From Oikopleura dioica (lineage: Eukaryota; Chordata; Appendicularia; Copelata; Oikopleuridae): DNA of 64,000 nt. Below are positions 51,154-63,159 of the stretch, piece by piece. The translations under genes were made by a program, and so were the position numbers. Location of the stretch: NCBI GenBank assembly GCA_907165135.1, contig OU015566.1, positions 250,501 through 314,500 of the forward strand. The letters are read 5' to 3'. Below the pieces are notes generated by a model that was not told where the DNA came from, ran no database searches, and worked only from the letters and a program-made list of their open reading frames with translations. The first letter of the stretch is position 1. The number at the start of each line of letters is the position of its first letter.

Positions 51154-51650
51154 CCGGTGAAAGTAATTCGTTGCAACGAATTATTCGTTGCCCGAACGAA
51201 TTATTTTCAAGGGTAAACAGCTATTTTCCGTAAAAATAATTCGTTTAAAACGAATAATTCGTGATGGTTACCGAATAATTCGTTAGGGTTACCGAATTAT
51301 TCGTTTTGAAAGGCTGTCCTCCGGCTAGGTTCGCAACTCGATTTTTCATAAAAAAACCTGACTACAGGCGCGGCTGAAAGAAAGACAGCATACTCAAAAA
51401 GGAGCTTATCTCTGAAATCAGGCGCGGAGCGCATACATAACCTGATTTAAGCAGTTAGGTAGCGGTTATGCTAGGTACGGGTTAGGGTTAGGTTTATGGG
51501 TTAGGATTAGGGTCAGGCTTGAAAAGAAAAACAAACGAATTATTCGCTTTAAAAAACGAATTATTCGTTGGAAACAACGAATTATTCGGTATGTAACGAA
51601 TTATTCGTTAGGAAACCGAATTATTCGTCCCAACGAATTATTTTCACCGG
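51154..51650. mobile_element. iteron MITE with CGAATTATTCG units
   Basis: CCGGTGAAAGTAATTCGTTG at the left pairs with the right end, inverse CCGGTGAAAATAATTCGTTG. Within each arm are at least six CGAATTATTCG or AACGAATAATTCGT palindromic units. The centre has AGGCGCGGAGCGCATACATA, like the cores at 6449, 61623 and 63340, and a telomere-like stretch. Confidence 0.7.
51478..51520 (+). repeat. interstitial telomere-like TTAGGG tract
   Basis: GGGTTAGGGTTAGGTTTATG then GGGTTAGGATTAGGGTCAGG. Short and degenerate, enclosed in the MITE above. A similar short tract occurs near 52855. Confidence 0.55.
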
Positions 51651-51651
51651 T

Positions 51652-51890
51652 TACCATAAAAAGTCCTCAAAATGGCAAAAATCAGTCGAAAAAGTTTTTG
51701 TGAAGACAAATTCTATTGAAATGTTCTGGCCTGAATCGGAGTCTGTACGAGTGTTGCCGCTAGTACTCGTGCTTTGGTTAGACTGTTTTATTATAAAAAC
51801 GGAGAGCAAAGGAGCATTCAGGAACAGCTGACTGAACGGAACAGTCAGCTGGGTGCACAGGAAATATCGCATAGATCGAGCTACTTATAG
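51652..51890. other. intergenic between MITE and hairpin minisatellite
   Basis: Contains a short palindromic pair, AGGAACAGCTGACTGAACGG / ACAGTCAGCTGGGTGC, near 51820. The opposite-strand ORFs have no support. Confidence 0.35.
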
Positions 51891-51894
51891 GCTT

Positions 51895-52085
51895 TGATTG
51901 ATTAGTGGACATTTCAAGGAAAAGGGACATTTCTAGAAAGCGGACATTTCAAGAAAAAGAGACATTACAAGCAAAAAATATATTTCTTGAAATGTCTACT
52001 TTCTTTAAATGTCTGTTTTGATTGAAATATCCTCTTTTCTTGAAATGTCTTTTCATATTGAAATGGCCCTTTTTCTTGAAATGTA
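51895..52085. repeat. hairpin minisatellite 2 (GGACATTTCAAGAAAA unit)
   Basis: The left half has about five units of (G)GACATTTCAAGAAAAG and the right half has inverted units TTTTCTTGAAATGTCC. Flanked by GATTAGTGGACATTTCAAGG. The same unit and arrangement recur at 54716-54895. Confidence 0.75.
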
Positions 52086-52450
52086 CTTTTTACTTTTTCT
52101 AATTTTAATTGTTGCACATACTCAAAACTTAAAATATCTGACCCCCTACTCAGAGCGAAAATTGAAAACTTTGAAAAACATAAAAATTCAAGTTCTTGAT
52201 TTATTCATGGTCACTGATGATTCCTCAAATAAAAAATCGCATTGATGAGATGATATACCCCAAATTTGCACTAAAAGATGAAAAAAATTTAGGGAAAACA
52301 TTCAATCAACTGGTCCTAAAGCGATCAAAAATTTTTGTTGAGTTTATTTTCTGGGATACCCGCTAGAAGCATCAAATTATCGTTGAATCTTCCAGATGCG
52401 CGTCGTTTCCTACGGTTTTGGGGGTTTCCGCAAATTCATGCATTATTTTA

Positions 52451-53232
52451 TACGGTAAAAACCGTAGTATGGAAAAATGTTTCGGTAAAAGCGACCGAAA
52501 TATTAATCACTTTCAAGGGGTCAAATGTGATAAATATTTCGGCAGGCAGCCGAAAGAATTATACAAATAAGACTCATTTTTAGGAAAAATATTTCGGTAC
52601 GAGCCGAAATAAAAATCAGAAATTGATGTCTTTTGAGCAATAAAGTTTCGGCTGGTTTTTCCATTCTCATCCTGATTTGCGCTGGTGTGTGCATTGAATG
52701 AGTTTGCCTTATCAGTTCTTCACCTCAAAAATCTCGAGTAATTTTCTGTTCTCATTTTCCGAAGATCATTTGTCGGGGTTCATTCTTCATTTCACGAAAA
52801 TGGAGGAACTCGATGAATAAAAATTATAATCTTAGTATTTGCTAAAATAAAGGTTAGGGTTAGGGGGCACCTGCAAAAATGACGGAACAAATTACCCGAG
52901 AGGGATAGGCTAGGGTTAGTTAGGGTTACTGAAGGTAACCCTAAGTAACCCTAGACTAGACCCCGGCATCTTAGGACCTAAGGGGCGAAGCCCCGTGGTC
53001 AGAGGAACTCAGATTCCTTGATTTCTGTCATCTCGCCCCCTTTTTTTGCCGAAATTTTATTGCTAGAAACGAATTTGAAAGTGAAAAAGATTTCGGTAGC
53101 ATGCCGAAACATTTTTGCTCAAAAAGTGGAAAAAAAGTGAAAAAAGTTTCGGCTATTACCGAAATATTAATCAGAAAATAAGCTCACCATATTTCGGGAG
53201 TTTTACCGAAACATTTTTCCATACTACCGTAA
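52451..53232. mobile_element. iteron MITE with TTTCGGT...ACCGAAA units
   Basis: The left end contains TAGTATGGAAAAATGTTTCG and the right end its inverse before TACCGTA. Internal ACCGAAATATTAATCA and inverse units (at least six TTTCGG/CCGAAA) flank a middle that contains GC-rich repeat B (52880-53010) and several GGGTTAG runs. Confidence 0.7.
52880..53010 (+). repeat. GC-rich dispersed repeat B, copy 2
   Basis: Near-identical to 4858-5010 over CTGAAGGTAACCCTAAG, TAGACTAGACCCCGGCAT and TAAGGGGCGAAGCCCCGTGG. Confidence 0.6.
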
Positions 53233-53269
53233 AAACTGAGTCTTAGGCAGAGTTCGAAATTTTCAAAAA

Positions 53270-54710
53270 CATCCCAGCTCCCATAATTTTGAAAACGCCA
53301 GCTCTCATCAGCTAACGAGATTCTGAAAGCTTCAGCTTCCAGCTCCCACTAGCTCCCAAAAAAGTGGGAGCTGGTGGGACCTGTGTGAGCTGGCTCCCGA
53401 AATTCCATTTTTATCGAAATAATTAAACTCAAACTTGATTCAGATTAATGTTGTTCAAAACACAAGAGACTCAAAAGAAACATAAAATAATTTCGAAAGT
53501 AAAAAAACGTCTCTTCTGAAAAAATTACGCCGATAATTACATTATTATTAGGATTATGGATTTCTAGAATGAGTTATCGCATGGAAATAGATGTTTTTTA
53601 GAAACAAAATAACTTTTAAACAAAACATATGTGTGTCTAGACAAAGGGAGCAGTGGTCGGTTTTCGCTCATTCGCGGGCATATTTTCCGATATAAATTCA
53701 CTTCTGTGATTCGACAAGTTTTTCTTATTTCAATGTCACTAGCGACAAAATCATTTAAAATCTTTAATATTATTTTTAATATTAGTTAAGTTTCATACCC
53801 CAAATCATTCGATTTCGAAGCTTTTCCATCATTCTCATTGGTTTAAAAAAACAGACCAACGACACGACCAAAAGGCCGACTCGACCCGACCCGACCATGA
53901 CTTTGGCCATTTCAAAGGTGAGCCGGACGGTGCCGGTACCGAAAATTTGGTACCCGGTACCAAAGTCAAGCATTTTTTCCGAGTCATCAAAAAACTAGTA
54001 TCCGCTCCGCGGCTGAAGTGCAAGCATACTTCATTTATTGACCGAATACACCTTTTAAAATCAATTTCGGCTCGTTATCCTAGATTTTTTTTAGTGCCGA
54101 GTACCAGAAATTTGGTACCGGGTACCAATTTTGGATTGGTACCGGCAACGTCCGCCCCCGTTTCAAAGTAGCCCGACCCGACCCGACATTGAAAAAGGGT
54201 GGTCGATGCCGACCCTAGGCTGGCACCCTCAGCCAACCGTCTAGGGAGGGCAGTGCCCACTGGGCACCAACCAAGGTCGGAAATTTAGGTTTTCGAATAA
54301 AGATAATTCAAAAATGATGGTCTTAGATGGTAAACAAGAAGAAAAATTTCAATCAAGGAAAAAGCCGACCGGGGGTTCTTAAGAGATGTTTTCACTATCT
54401 TAGACTGTCATCGAGAAGATGTATAGACTTTTTTGATGCTCTCGACCTGGCATATCTAAAATCGAAATTAAATTTTTTGCAATGTTCTCACACAACTCCT
54501 TAATCAAAATTCACTTTACTTTGAATCTGAGAGAAAGTTTTTTAACAGATTATACGCCTGCCTTACTTACAATGGAGGTTTTGAATCATCAAAAAGCATA
54601 TTTGAAACATTTTATTAAAAAAATTTTTTTCAAAATTTTTAAATTTTTGGTCTGAGTGGGGGAAAGCAGTTATTTTTCTGCGACACCTCAACAATGAAAT
54701 TAATGAAATC
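53270..54710. other. repeat-rich intergenic stretch, no gene
   Basis: Contains AGCTCCCA-type repeats (53280-53400), an AGAGACG-like hairpin relic near 53510, CGACCCGACCCGAC strings at 53880 and 54172, and several GGTACC palindromes (53930-54145). The overlapping ORFs on both strands are low-complexity. Confidence 0.45.
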
Positions 54711-54715
54711 AAATG

Positions 54716-54895
54716 GGGACATTTCAAGAAAAGGGGACATTTCAATCGAAATAGGCATTTCAAGTAAAGTGGACATTTCAAGAGCAACGGACATTTCAAG
54801 GAAACCAGACATTTCAATAGTTTCTTGAAATGACCACTTTCTTGAAATGTCCGTTTTCTTGAAATGTCTACTTTTCTTGAAATGTCCACTAATCG
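54716..54895. repeat. hairpin minisatellite 3, same unit as number 2
   Basis: Six plus-oriented units (GGACATTTCAAGNAAANG) are followed by four inverted ones (CTTTTCTTGAAATGTCCACT). Outer borders resemble those of 51895-52085. Confidence 0.75.
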
Positions 54896-54899
54896 CTTT

Positions 54900-55580
54900 A
54901 ATTGACAGGCTGCATCTGAGCCAGAATATCTCACCATAATCCTTGAATAGATCAGATGCCTGTACTAGAGATTGTAGAGTAGGGATCAAGAAAGGACTTA
55001 ATAATAAGAAAGGGGGAATAGATAAAAGGGAAAAAAAGTAGTTTGGGGACTATCATTGTCTTAAGAGCTATTTTAAGAAGCGATTCCCTTTATCAAATTT
55101 AATTTCCATACTAGACATTGCTCATTAAGAAACGAGCTTTCAAATACGCCCCTTATCTTTAAGATATCTTAGCCCGCAAAAGTAGTTCGACCTCAAAATT
55201 GGCGAAATCGGGGGGTGATCCCTTAATTCGGCGAAATCTTAGGTAAACTTACGGTTAAAATTCCTATAAAAATATATTTGTCTTGGGTCGCGATTTTCTT
55301 CGATCTTTCTTCATATTTCGATGCTCTTATTAATAATTCGTTTTTTTCCATTTTCTGTCGTTCCTTAAATTTTCTTTGACAAAAAATCAATTAGGGTCTA
55401 GAAAATCGAACTCAGCCAGCGGGGCGAGCACGTTATAAAAAAGGATTGACTTGCTTTTACAATTAAGCCCCTCGATTTCGGTCAGAGGATCATCTTCAGT
55501 GCAGAGAATTAAATTTACAGATAAAATAACCCAAATATAACTACCAGTGTTTGAAATAATACTCAAAACTAAAATGAGCG
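54900..55580. other. AT-rich intergenic, no gene seen
   Basis: No exon or TIR was recognised. Some CCCTTAATTCGGCGAAAT-type strings are reminiscent of other repeats in the window. Confidence 0.35.
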
Positions 55581-55589
55581 AGTGAGCGC

Positions 55590-55970
55590 GAGCAGACCAA
55601 AATCTAAGAGCTACAAATTTGCTCCCAATTCGAAAATTTTTTTGAAAATCAACAATTTTAAGTCTAGAATTTACGCACCGAAGAATAGGAAATACTCACT
55701 TTATAGTATTATTCTTAGAAGAGACGTTTTTCGACTTTATATATTTTTACACGTGAATAATACGTCCAGTTAACAAAATTTTATCTAGTTTGATTTTAAT
55801 AATTTCAGAAAAATGTGTATGTCTCAGATTATTAGCATAATTATAAATAAGGATAAATTATCATGGATAATGCGTCTGCGCAGATTTATATTAGAAGAGA
55901 CGTTTTTTGATTAGATATTCGTATAAATGTGTCTTCTGAAATTTTATATAAATAAATGGACAAAAATTTA
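55590..55970. repeat. two AGAGACG hairpin repeats in tandem
   Basis: Copies at about 55715-55830 and 55895-55960, each with AGAAGAGACGTTTTT and a distal partner, the first preceded by the same TTAAGTCTAGAATTT tail seen (inverted) at 3230 and 58750. Confidence 0.55.
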
Positions 55971-55973
55971 CTT

Positions 55974-56192
55974 ACCATCTCGTACCCCTCCAGTGCGCCT
56001 GATGATCGTAGATCGTCCGATTTTGCATCGGACGGAAGGGCAGGTTCCAATTTTGAAGGATGCACGCTCGACAAATCAGTGCACAGCATTAATCGGGCGC
56101 AGGATTTCAATTTTGAACCTCATCTTCCGCTTTATGGGAAATCTGACGATCTACCGATCATCAGGCGCAATGGAGGGATACGAGATGGTAGA
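55974..56192. mobile_element. about 215-bp MITE with 50-bp TIRs
   Basis: ACCATCTCGTACCCCTCCAG and GCGCCTGATGATCG at the left pair with CGATCATCAGGCGCAATGG and AGGGATACGAGATGGTAG at the right. Short unrelated middle. No TSD was determined. Confidence 0.7.
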
Positions 56193-56769
56193 TTAGGTTT
56201 TATAATTTCAAAAGAACGAATTTATCTTTTATTCTGAAGATTTGCAAATAAGAAAATATTGAAGTGTATTCTCATGAGAAATTTATAAATTTAACCTTTT
56301 GAAATCCTTAAAAATGATCACCAGGATAATTACGACGGTTGTAAATTAAGAACTTTTAAAAAAGGTCCTTCTTCTTGGCGCGGTGATAGTAATCAAAAAA
56401 TATTGATTTTTCTAGAATACAATAATAATTATAAAAATTCATAAACAATGAATTAGTTTTGAATAAGACAAGAGTTCGCAATCATCTCTTAATTTCCTCG
56501 CGTTAAACCCACAGCTTAAATCTTCCAAGGGCTAGGGAAGGAGCTGGTTTTAATGGCACTGTTAAGAAAAGCGTCTTTTCTCGCACTGAAATTTGATAAT
56601 GAGAATTTTCAAAGCCCCGTCATATTATAAAAGCCAAACTTTTACCTCCAACGTAGCAAATCCAAAAATTTTGAATCCGGATTGGCAGTCTATCTTAGTA
56701 AGCTAAGACCCTTAAAAAATTTCGAACTCTACGGGTGTCGATATTGGCAGCGGGTTTCAGTTATCCTGT
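56193..56769. other. upstream region of the lipase gene
   Basis: AT-rich; no promoter motif is certain. An additional 5' exon coding a signal peptide would be expected here but was not recognised. Confidence 0.35.
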
Positions 56770-59700
56770 ATGTCTTCCTTCTTTAGTGATCTTTATTCTG
56801 GTGCTATTTCGTGGAAGAATAAAGCGTTCCGCCTGGTTTTTGAGCGATTCGAGCAAGTGCGATACTCGGCTCTTCGCATAAAACACATCGCAAACAATTC
56901 GATCGTCTTGCCTTCCCGTTCAGATGTTGAGTCAGATTTAAACGACTGCGGCGCAAAAATTTTGGACTCCAACAAATCATCGTTAAAAGAAAAAGTTATC
57001 TCAGAGTGTTTGCTAGCGATTCATGATTGTATTCGAATGAATGATTATCCATGTGATGTATTTACAGTTGAAACGTATGATGGGTTTTTGGTTGAAATTC
57101 ATCGACTCAGAAATGTGGGAAAACCAGCAGTGCTCCTTCAACATGGGATTCTTGGAGATTCGGGTCATTGGGTTTCTGCCGGACCAGAACATGGGCTCGG
57201 TAAGTTCAAAAATTAAATTATTTTCGACTTCAAATAATCTCCCTAAAGGAGTAAAAATTTTAACTGCGTTTTTAAGCGTATCGACTTTTCGATGAAGGCT
57301 ACGATGTTTATCTTGGAAATTCTCGAGGCAACAATTACAGTCGTCGTCATAAGGATCTCTGCCACAGAGTTCGAAATCAGGCAGAAATTCGCTCATGCTC
57401 CTAAAATAAGAAGCTCCTTGTTTGATAATCAAATAGATCAAGCACTGCCATCAAATACAGTTGTAATTATGGAAGTTCTGGATAATTTTTTTCGCCTTAT
57501 TTGCTCAAAAATGTCCCAAATTTCGATACATGGCCCCGAAAAAAATGTTCCACCCAAGTCGCTTAAAATTTTTGTCAGCAGCTAAAAAATGATTATTTTT
57601 TTGAGAAAGAACTCGATTTATTTTGATGTACAAAATTTTCATAAAATCTGTATTGCTTAAAATCCTACAAATACGAATTTTATCAATAATTTTAAAATCA
57701 AACTTTAACATTTTAATTGCTTAAATCATTTAGATGAGACATTGTTATTATCCAAGAGGAAAATTAAAGTCTCTTTCGGATGAAAAGTTTTGATTCTTTA
57801 TACATATATTTCAGATTTTAGACCAAAAATTGAAAGTGTTAAAAAATATGAGAATGATCATTTTCATAGCATTTATTCAGAATTCCAAAGCGAATAAAAA
57901 CAGAAATTGATCTTCCATAACTGTTTTTGCAATTGTTTCTCTAATTTGAAGTTAAATTGGGAGCTCCTTATTTGGGGGGTACTGAATTGTGCCGCCCTGC
58001 ATCGCCCGGTCCGAAACCATCCGGCTCTCATCCGACCCAACTATGAGTCATAGTCTATGACCTAGGAAACTGTTCTGAACAAGAGCTAGGGTTGAGTCTT
58101 CGAAGTGGATGGCTTCATCCGATGCTCAAACCTAAACCCAAATCCGCACCTCAATCCAAATCGAAGCTAAAACCCAAATCCGGGCCCTAACCAAGAACCC
58201 AAAAACAAACCAAAATGGTGCATTTGGCAGGTGGGGTCAGCAATAACATTTTGGCCGGCTAAGGTTTAGTAAACTTTCAGTGACAACATCATCGTTGCCT
58301 GATTATTATAAAGAGGTGATCAAGAAAGTATAAATAGGCATTCGTTTAAATGATAGAGCTAGACGTTTATGTTTTCTTCTTCGAAAATCTTCGGAATCAA
58401 AGATTAATAAATTCTTAGGAAATTATAAAACTAAATCTAGGTAAATTTTTTGGCATTTATTTTATTTCGAATAACAGAAGAGACCTTCAAAAATAAATCG
58501 AATCGAAAAACGTCTCTTCTAATATAATCTGTGCCGTATCCCAATTAATCGTTATGCAGCATAGTCTCTGGTCATAATCTGAGATAAATACATTTTGCTG
58601 AAATTATTGAAATCAAACTAGATGTAATTTTGGCCATATTTTTGCATATTGTTTTAAAAGAGACGTTTATAAATATATCTAGCAGAAAAAACGTCTCTTC
58701 TAAAGAAAATACTAAAAAGAAAGCGTTTCCCATTTTTCGGTGGGCAGATAAGATTCTAGACTAAAAATTGTTGATTTTCAAAAAATTTTTTTAAATTGGG
58801 AGCTCCCAATTTACTCAATGCTTCGGAAACCTCAGCTCCTGCTCCCAAAAAAGGCAATTTTGATATGAATATGTCAGAATAACTAAGTTGACATAAAAAT
58901 CAAAATACCCGCTTTTGAAAGACAAAATATCTTCGAATCCGGCGAGACCGGGCGACGCTAGGCGGTGCACGGCGGCACAATTCAGTGGTCCCCCTTATTT
59001 ACCTCTCCTAGATTACGAACTCTGTTCGGCCCAGACAAGGATCGGGAATTTTGGCGGTGGACCTTCAACGATGTTGCAAAGTTTGAGATTCCGGCGATGA
59101 TTAAAAAAATCTGCAAGATTGCGAAGCAAGATAAGATCTGGTACATCGCGCACAGCCAAGGAACGTTGTTGATGTTTGTAAACCAAGAAGGCGAAGACCA
59201 GGAGACGAAGAAAAGACTTCATGGAATCATTGCTCTCGCTCCGATTTTGTCATTGAAAAATGTCAAGGGCGCCTGGAAATCTTTGATCAGTCATTCAAAA
59301 TCATTTATGAAAAATGGAGTCACTCAAAAATACTTGGATTGCGAGTTTTTACAGGAAGAGTTGTTTTTTTTTATTATTGCCTTTAATTTGGGTAAAACCA
59401 GTTTTTGGAAAATTTAATTTTGGAGAAGTTAGTAGAGAAACGATTAGTGAGGATAAAATAATTTAGGAACAATTAGTGGGGATAAAACTATTTTGAAACG
59501 AGTAATTTGGGAAGAACTAATTTTTGAAATGATTTTATGGAGAAGGGTTTTGATTGGCCGGTAGGCCAAATACGGCAATCTTATTGGTCATCCAAAAATG
59601 GTCTTTAGAGATTTGGATTTCCAATATAGGTCGGTCCTAGATCATTTTATAAAAATTAATCGTTTAAGAATTCATTTTTCCTTAATTAATCGTTTCAAAA

Positions 59701-61686
59701 CTCATTTCTCCAAAATTAAATTTTCCGAAAATTGTTTTAGACCTTTAATTTAACGTGGTTATGAATATTTTGATTTTTTGATCCTGTTTTTAGCTCCGAA
59801 ATATGAAAGCAGAATAATTATACTTTATCCAGGTCGGGATAATCCGAGTCAGCAGTATTTTATAAGTTTTAAAGAAAGCTCAGACGCTGGGCTTTCCAAC
59901 GCGCCTATTTTTGAGCCATTTCGAGTGAACCCCGACGCCCAAAAAACCGATGGAACAGTTCAAGTGCCTAATTCGGAACTTCAGGTCTCATAAATTGCCT
60001 TGCGGGCATGACCCACACCAGTAGATATTGTGCCCAAATAAACGCTCAGCTTCTGGGCTTTCTAAAACTGTATCATAAGACCCCTAAACAAAGCAAGAAA
60101 AATGGGCCAAATTTTCATCTTTTAACCCTACGGATACCCGACCAAAAAAAAGGACCTGAATGGAAAAATTTAAGGCTTAGCTATCTTCTGGACATGATCA
60201 AATTTTAAATATCAAATGTCAAATGTGAACAAATATCGTTTTTCGATATGCGGGTAGGGGTTAAGATGGATAACCACTGTAGTAAATAACCTTTCAGTTG
60301 AATTTTCTGTCTGAAATTTCCGGAATTGTACGCTCACAAAATTTTTCCGAGTTCCCTCAAATCTCCGGAATTGTCCATTTTGCTTGAGTCATATCTAATT
60401 ATATGATGTACTCAAATTTAGATTATTCTTGAAACAATATGTAAAGATTTTAAAAAAATAGTTTCAACTCAAACTGAAGGGAACAAAACTTGCCCGATAT
60501 CTCACTAAAATCGGCAAAAATTCTCCATTGATTCTGAAAGCATGGGGTACGGGCATCGCTCAAGAATTCGCGTCTCACTATGTCAACTTCAACCACAGGC
60601 GATATGTGCAAGAGAGATTGCCTGTGTTTCTTTCACATTCTCCTTCTGGAACAAGTCTGAGGAATGTTGTTCATTTCGGCCAGAATATTGGTAAAAAAAG
60701 GATGGCGAAACTCGACTATGGACCAAAAGGGAATCAATTGGTAAGATTCATATCGCGGACATCCCCAACGGGTTTTTCCAAAATTGTCTCGGAGGAACCG
60801 TATACCCTTGCATAGATATTGACCAAAGCATGAACAAAAGCGATTTTTCGACAAAAAGACGGCTTCGTGTATGATACACTTTCTGACATTTTTGATTTGA
60901 CTCGATATTGACTGAAAAATATCACTTTCTCTGAAAAAGGAAAAACGTTTCTTTAAAAACCTACTCGTGGGTCGATATCCGTACAGAGAGAGCAAAAAAA
61001 TCAGTTTTATCGATTTTTTTCTAATAGACATCTTTTTGGTAACTTCAGAAATCCCCAATTATAGCATGGTTCAGGTAACGGTTCCGGTTAAATAGCGACA
61101 GGACGTTGTTGCCAAGAATTGGAAGATCATTTTTACCTCGACCTTTTTTAGTTTATCTCATTTTTGATCTAGAAGGCCCCAACATCGTGCGCAATCAATT
61201 GGTCATTATTTTCTTCAGGAGTACAACAAGGATAGTCCTCCTTTCTATGACTGGTCAAAAATCGACCTGCCTATCCATCTTTTCGTCGGAAGTTCCGATT
61301 GGATTGCAACCGTTAAAGATGTTCAGCAAACGCGACCAAATCTACGAAATTCTACTTTAACAATTATTGAAGACTTCGATCATCTCGACTTTATCTGGGG
61401 AAAAACAGCAAAAGAAGATTTGCATCCAAAAATCATTCAGATTCTTAAAAAGGTGGCGGGCGGCTCTGTTTGCCATTTTGCGAAAGGCGTTCGCAAATTA
61501 CGAACGGCGTTCACAAAATCGAAAAATTTTTGGCAGAAAATCGTTGCTAATTTTTTTAAAATGTGTCCCAGCGGTAGAAAAAGACTGCTCCTGCCAAATC
61601 AATTAGTTCTCTTCAAGAAAATGCGCGAAGCGCACACTCACGGCAAGAATTTTTTCCTTGCGAACGAAGCCGCCCTACACCCTTAA
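56770..61686 (+). CDS. acid-lipase-like alpha/beta hydrolase (LIPA/gastric lipase family)
   Basis: Likely hydrolyses neutral lipids. Exon 56770-57199 carries DVFTVETYDGFLVEIHRL and the oxyanion HG motif VLLQHGILGD (about aa 121-130). Exon from 57277 codes YRLFDEGYDVYLGNSRGNNY. After a 1.7-kb TE-filled intron an exon near 59031-59350 codes FWRWTFNDVAKFEIPAMI and the nucleophile motif AHSQGT (usual GHSQGT). An exon near 60540-60740 codes LPVFLSHSPSGTSLRNVVHF. The last exon 61219-61686 has the acid LFVGSSDWIATV and His FDHLDFIWG. Joins at 57199/57277 and 60740/61219 are clean; those around the middle exon are unresolved. The final 77 codons derive from a MITE. No signal peptide is seen at the chosen ATG. 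Confidence 0.75.
57600..58590. other. large lipase intron, first part
   Basis: No exon is seen. At 58010-58260 is a GC-richer stretch of CCAAATCC/AACCCAAATCC repeats and ATGAGTCATAGTCTATGACC palindromes. Confidence 0.4.
58590..58795 (-). repeat. AGAGACG hairpin repeat with tail, copy paired to 3085-3275
   Basis: Shares AAAGAGACGTTTATAAATAT, TTCTAAAGAAAATACTAAAA and CAGATAAGATTCTAGACTAA with the copy in the glycosyltransferase intron. Same orientation as that copy. Confidence 0.65.
59420..60527. other. lipase intron sequence, no exon seen
   Basis: GAAACGATTAGTG/TTAATCGTTTC-like repeats in both orientations between 59430 and 59720 suggest another hairpin element. The remainder is AT-rich. Confidence 0.4.
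61451..61682. mobile_element. MITE (GGGCGGCT family) inside the last lipase exon
   Basis: The left tip AGGTGGCGGGCGGCT pairs with the right tip AGCCGCCCTACACCC, and the flanks share TTAAAA (61445-61450, 61683-61688). The internal GCGCGAAGCGCACACTCACG matches the copy at 63168. Iterons here are CGTTCGCAAATTACGAACGG, versus CGTTACAAATTTGTAACG there. The element is in frame with the lipase and supplies its C-terminus. Confidence 0.7.
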
Positions 61687-61689
61687 AAG

Positions 61690-62760
61690 GGGCCATTATA
61701 TTAAATGAACCTTTTTTGATTAAAAATGACTGAATAAAGAATCTTTACTAAAAATATTGGTTATCTTTGTGTAGGTACCCGCTGAAAACAAGAAGTGGTC
61801 GATATCGTACATTTTTTTTTGCTCAAACTTTAAGACTATACTAAATAAGGACCGAAAAGATCAATCGTGATCACGAAAATTCAAAAAAAAATTCATTTTG
61901 GGGTCATTTCAGGTCATTGAAATCCCGAGATAAAAATTTCTAGAACATCTGTACTCGGGGTACTTTCACATACCAACATGTTCGGAATCCAAAACTGAGT
62001 CGATTAGGACCCATCTTGAGCACAACAAAAGAATCGTTCAATATATAATTACAAATAATCGATTATTAGCGGTCCGCCTACGCATTTTTTACCCTAACCC
62101 TTACCCTAAAATGTCCTATTTTAGACCAGTTTTTGGCCCTAGAATTTTTCGACCGCTTCCGACTGTTCGATTAGTGACATATTTGGAAAGCATTTTCCAT
62201 CCTCTTTCGGTATCCTTAAAAAAGAATGATTCATTGCGAAAAAGAACCATTCTTTGAAAAAAGAATCATTCTTCACAAAGAATGGAACCCGCCGTCTACC
62301 CTTTCGATCTATCCGAGTTTCAAAGTTGGGGTGTGATGGGGTAACAAAGGCGAGCCAAAAAGCCTAAATTTGTAACGAGAATTCGGTCACTTTTTTCGAA
62401 AAAATTTTTTTCTTCTTCGCTCAAAAATAAGTGACTTTCATTGCCCACTAACTTCAACGCACAAAAAGAGCATAAGAAGATAGTTTGAAAAAGGCCACTC
62501 TAATTTCAGCGGGTACCTAATCTTTGTGTGATATCTTAAGTTTTCTTGAATTTATTAATGACATCAGTTAATTTTTCGCCTCAAAATTACAATTAAATTT
62601 AATAATAAGGGTCTCGTCGATTTTAATTGATGAAATCAACCAGCTTGTCTTCATTCTTAGAAATAAATTTACCTCGGGTACCTGATTTAGTGTCGCTTTT
62701 TTGGTCCTGAAATTCCAAAATAACGACACATAATTGGAATCGAATGGCTGCCGAGATTGG
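61690..62760. other. intergenic downstream of the lipase
   Basis: No gene. Palindromic AAGAATGATTCATTGCG...AATCATTCTT units cluster at 62220-62290. GGTACCCGCTGAAA (61774) and TTTCAGCGGGTACC (62507) form an inverted pair that may bound a further 750-bp element. Confidence 0.45.
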
Positions 62761-62764
62761 GGTT

Positions 62765-62900
62765 TCCTTACTTGGTAAAATTCCTTACTTGGTAAAATTC
62801 CTTACATGGTAAAATTCCTCACTTGGTAAAATTTTTTTTCTTTACCAAGTAAGGAATTTTACCAAGTAAGGAATTTTACCAAGAAAGGAATTTTGAAACG
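62765..62900. repeat. hairpin minisatellite 4 (TTCCTTACTTGGTAAAAT unit)
   Basis: Four 18-bp units in one orientation, a short T-rich spacer, then three units inverted (ACCAAGTAAGGAATTTT). A near-perfect hairpin of about 60-bp arms. Confidence 0.8.
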
Positions 62901-63159
62901 AAAAGTATTCAAAAACAAAAAACCGAGCATATTGACATGATAAGTATTCTGTGCGACCCCCTCTCCGAGACAATTTTTCAGATTTCAAATTTTCTCAAAT
63001 TTATGTTTCGGTATAATTTTTTTTTAAATTTTTGCGAAGCGAATTCTGCTCTCCAGAACGAAGCGAAGCGAAAGCGAATTCCCAAATTTACGCTTAAATT
63101 TTCGCAAAGCAAGCGGCTTTGTTATTCGGAGGATTCTTAATAAATGAGTTGGAAAAGGC

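Noticed and set aside
51478-51520. True chromosome end
   Set aside because: The tract is short and degenerate, lies inside a transposon, and is flanked by genes on both sides.
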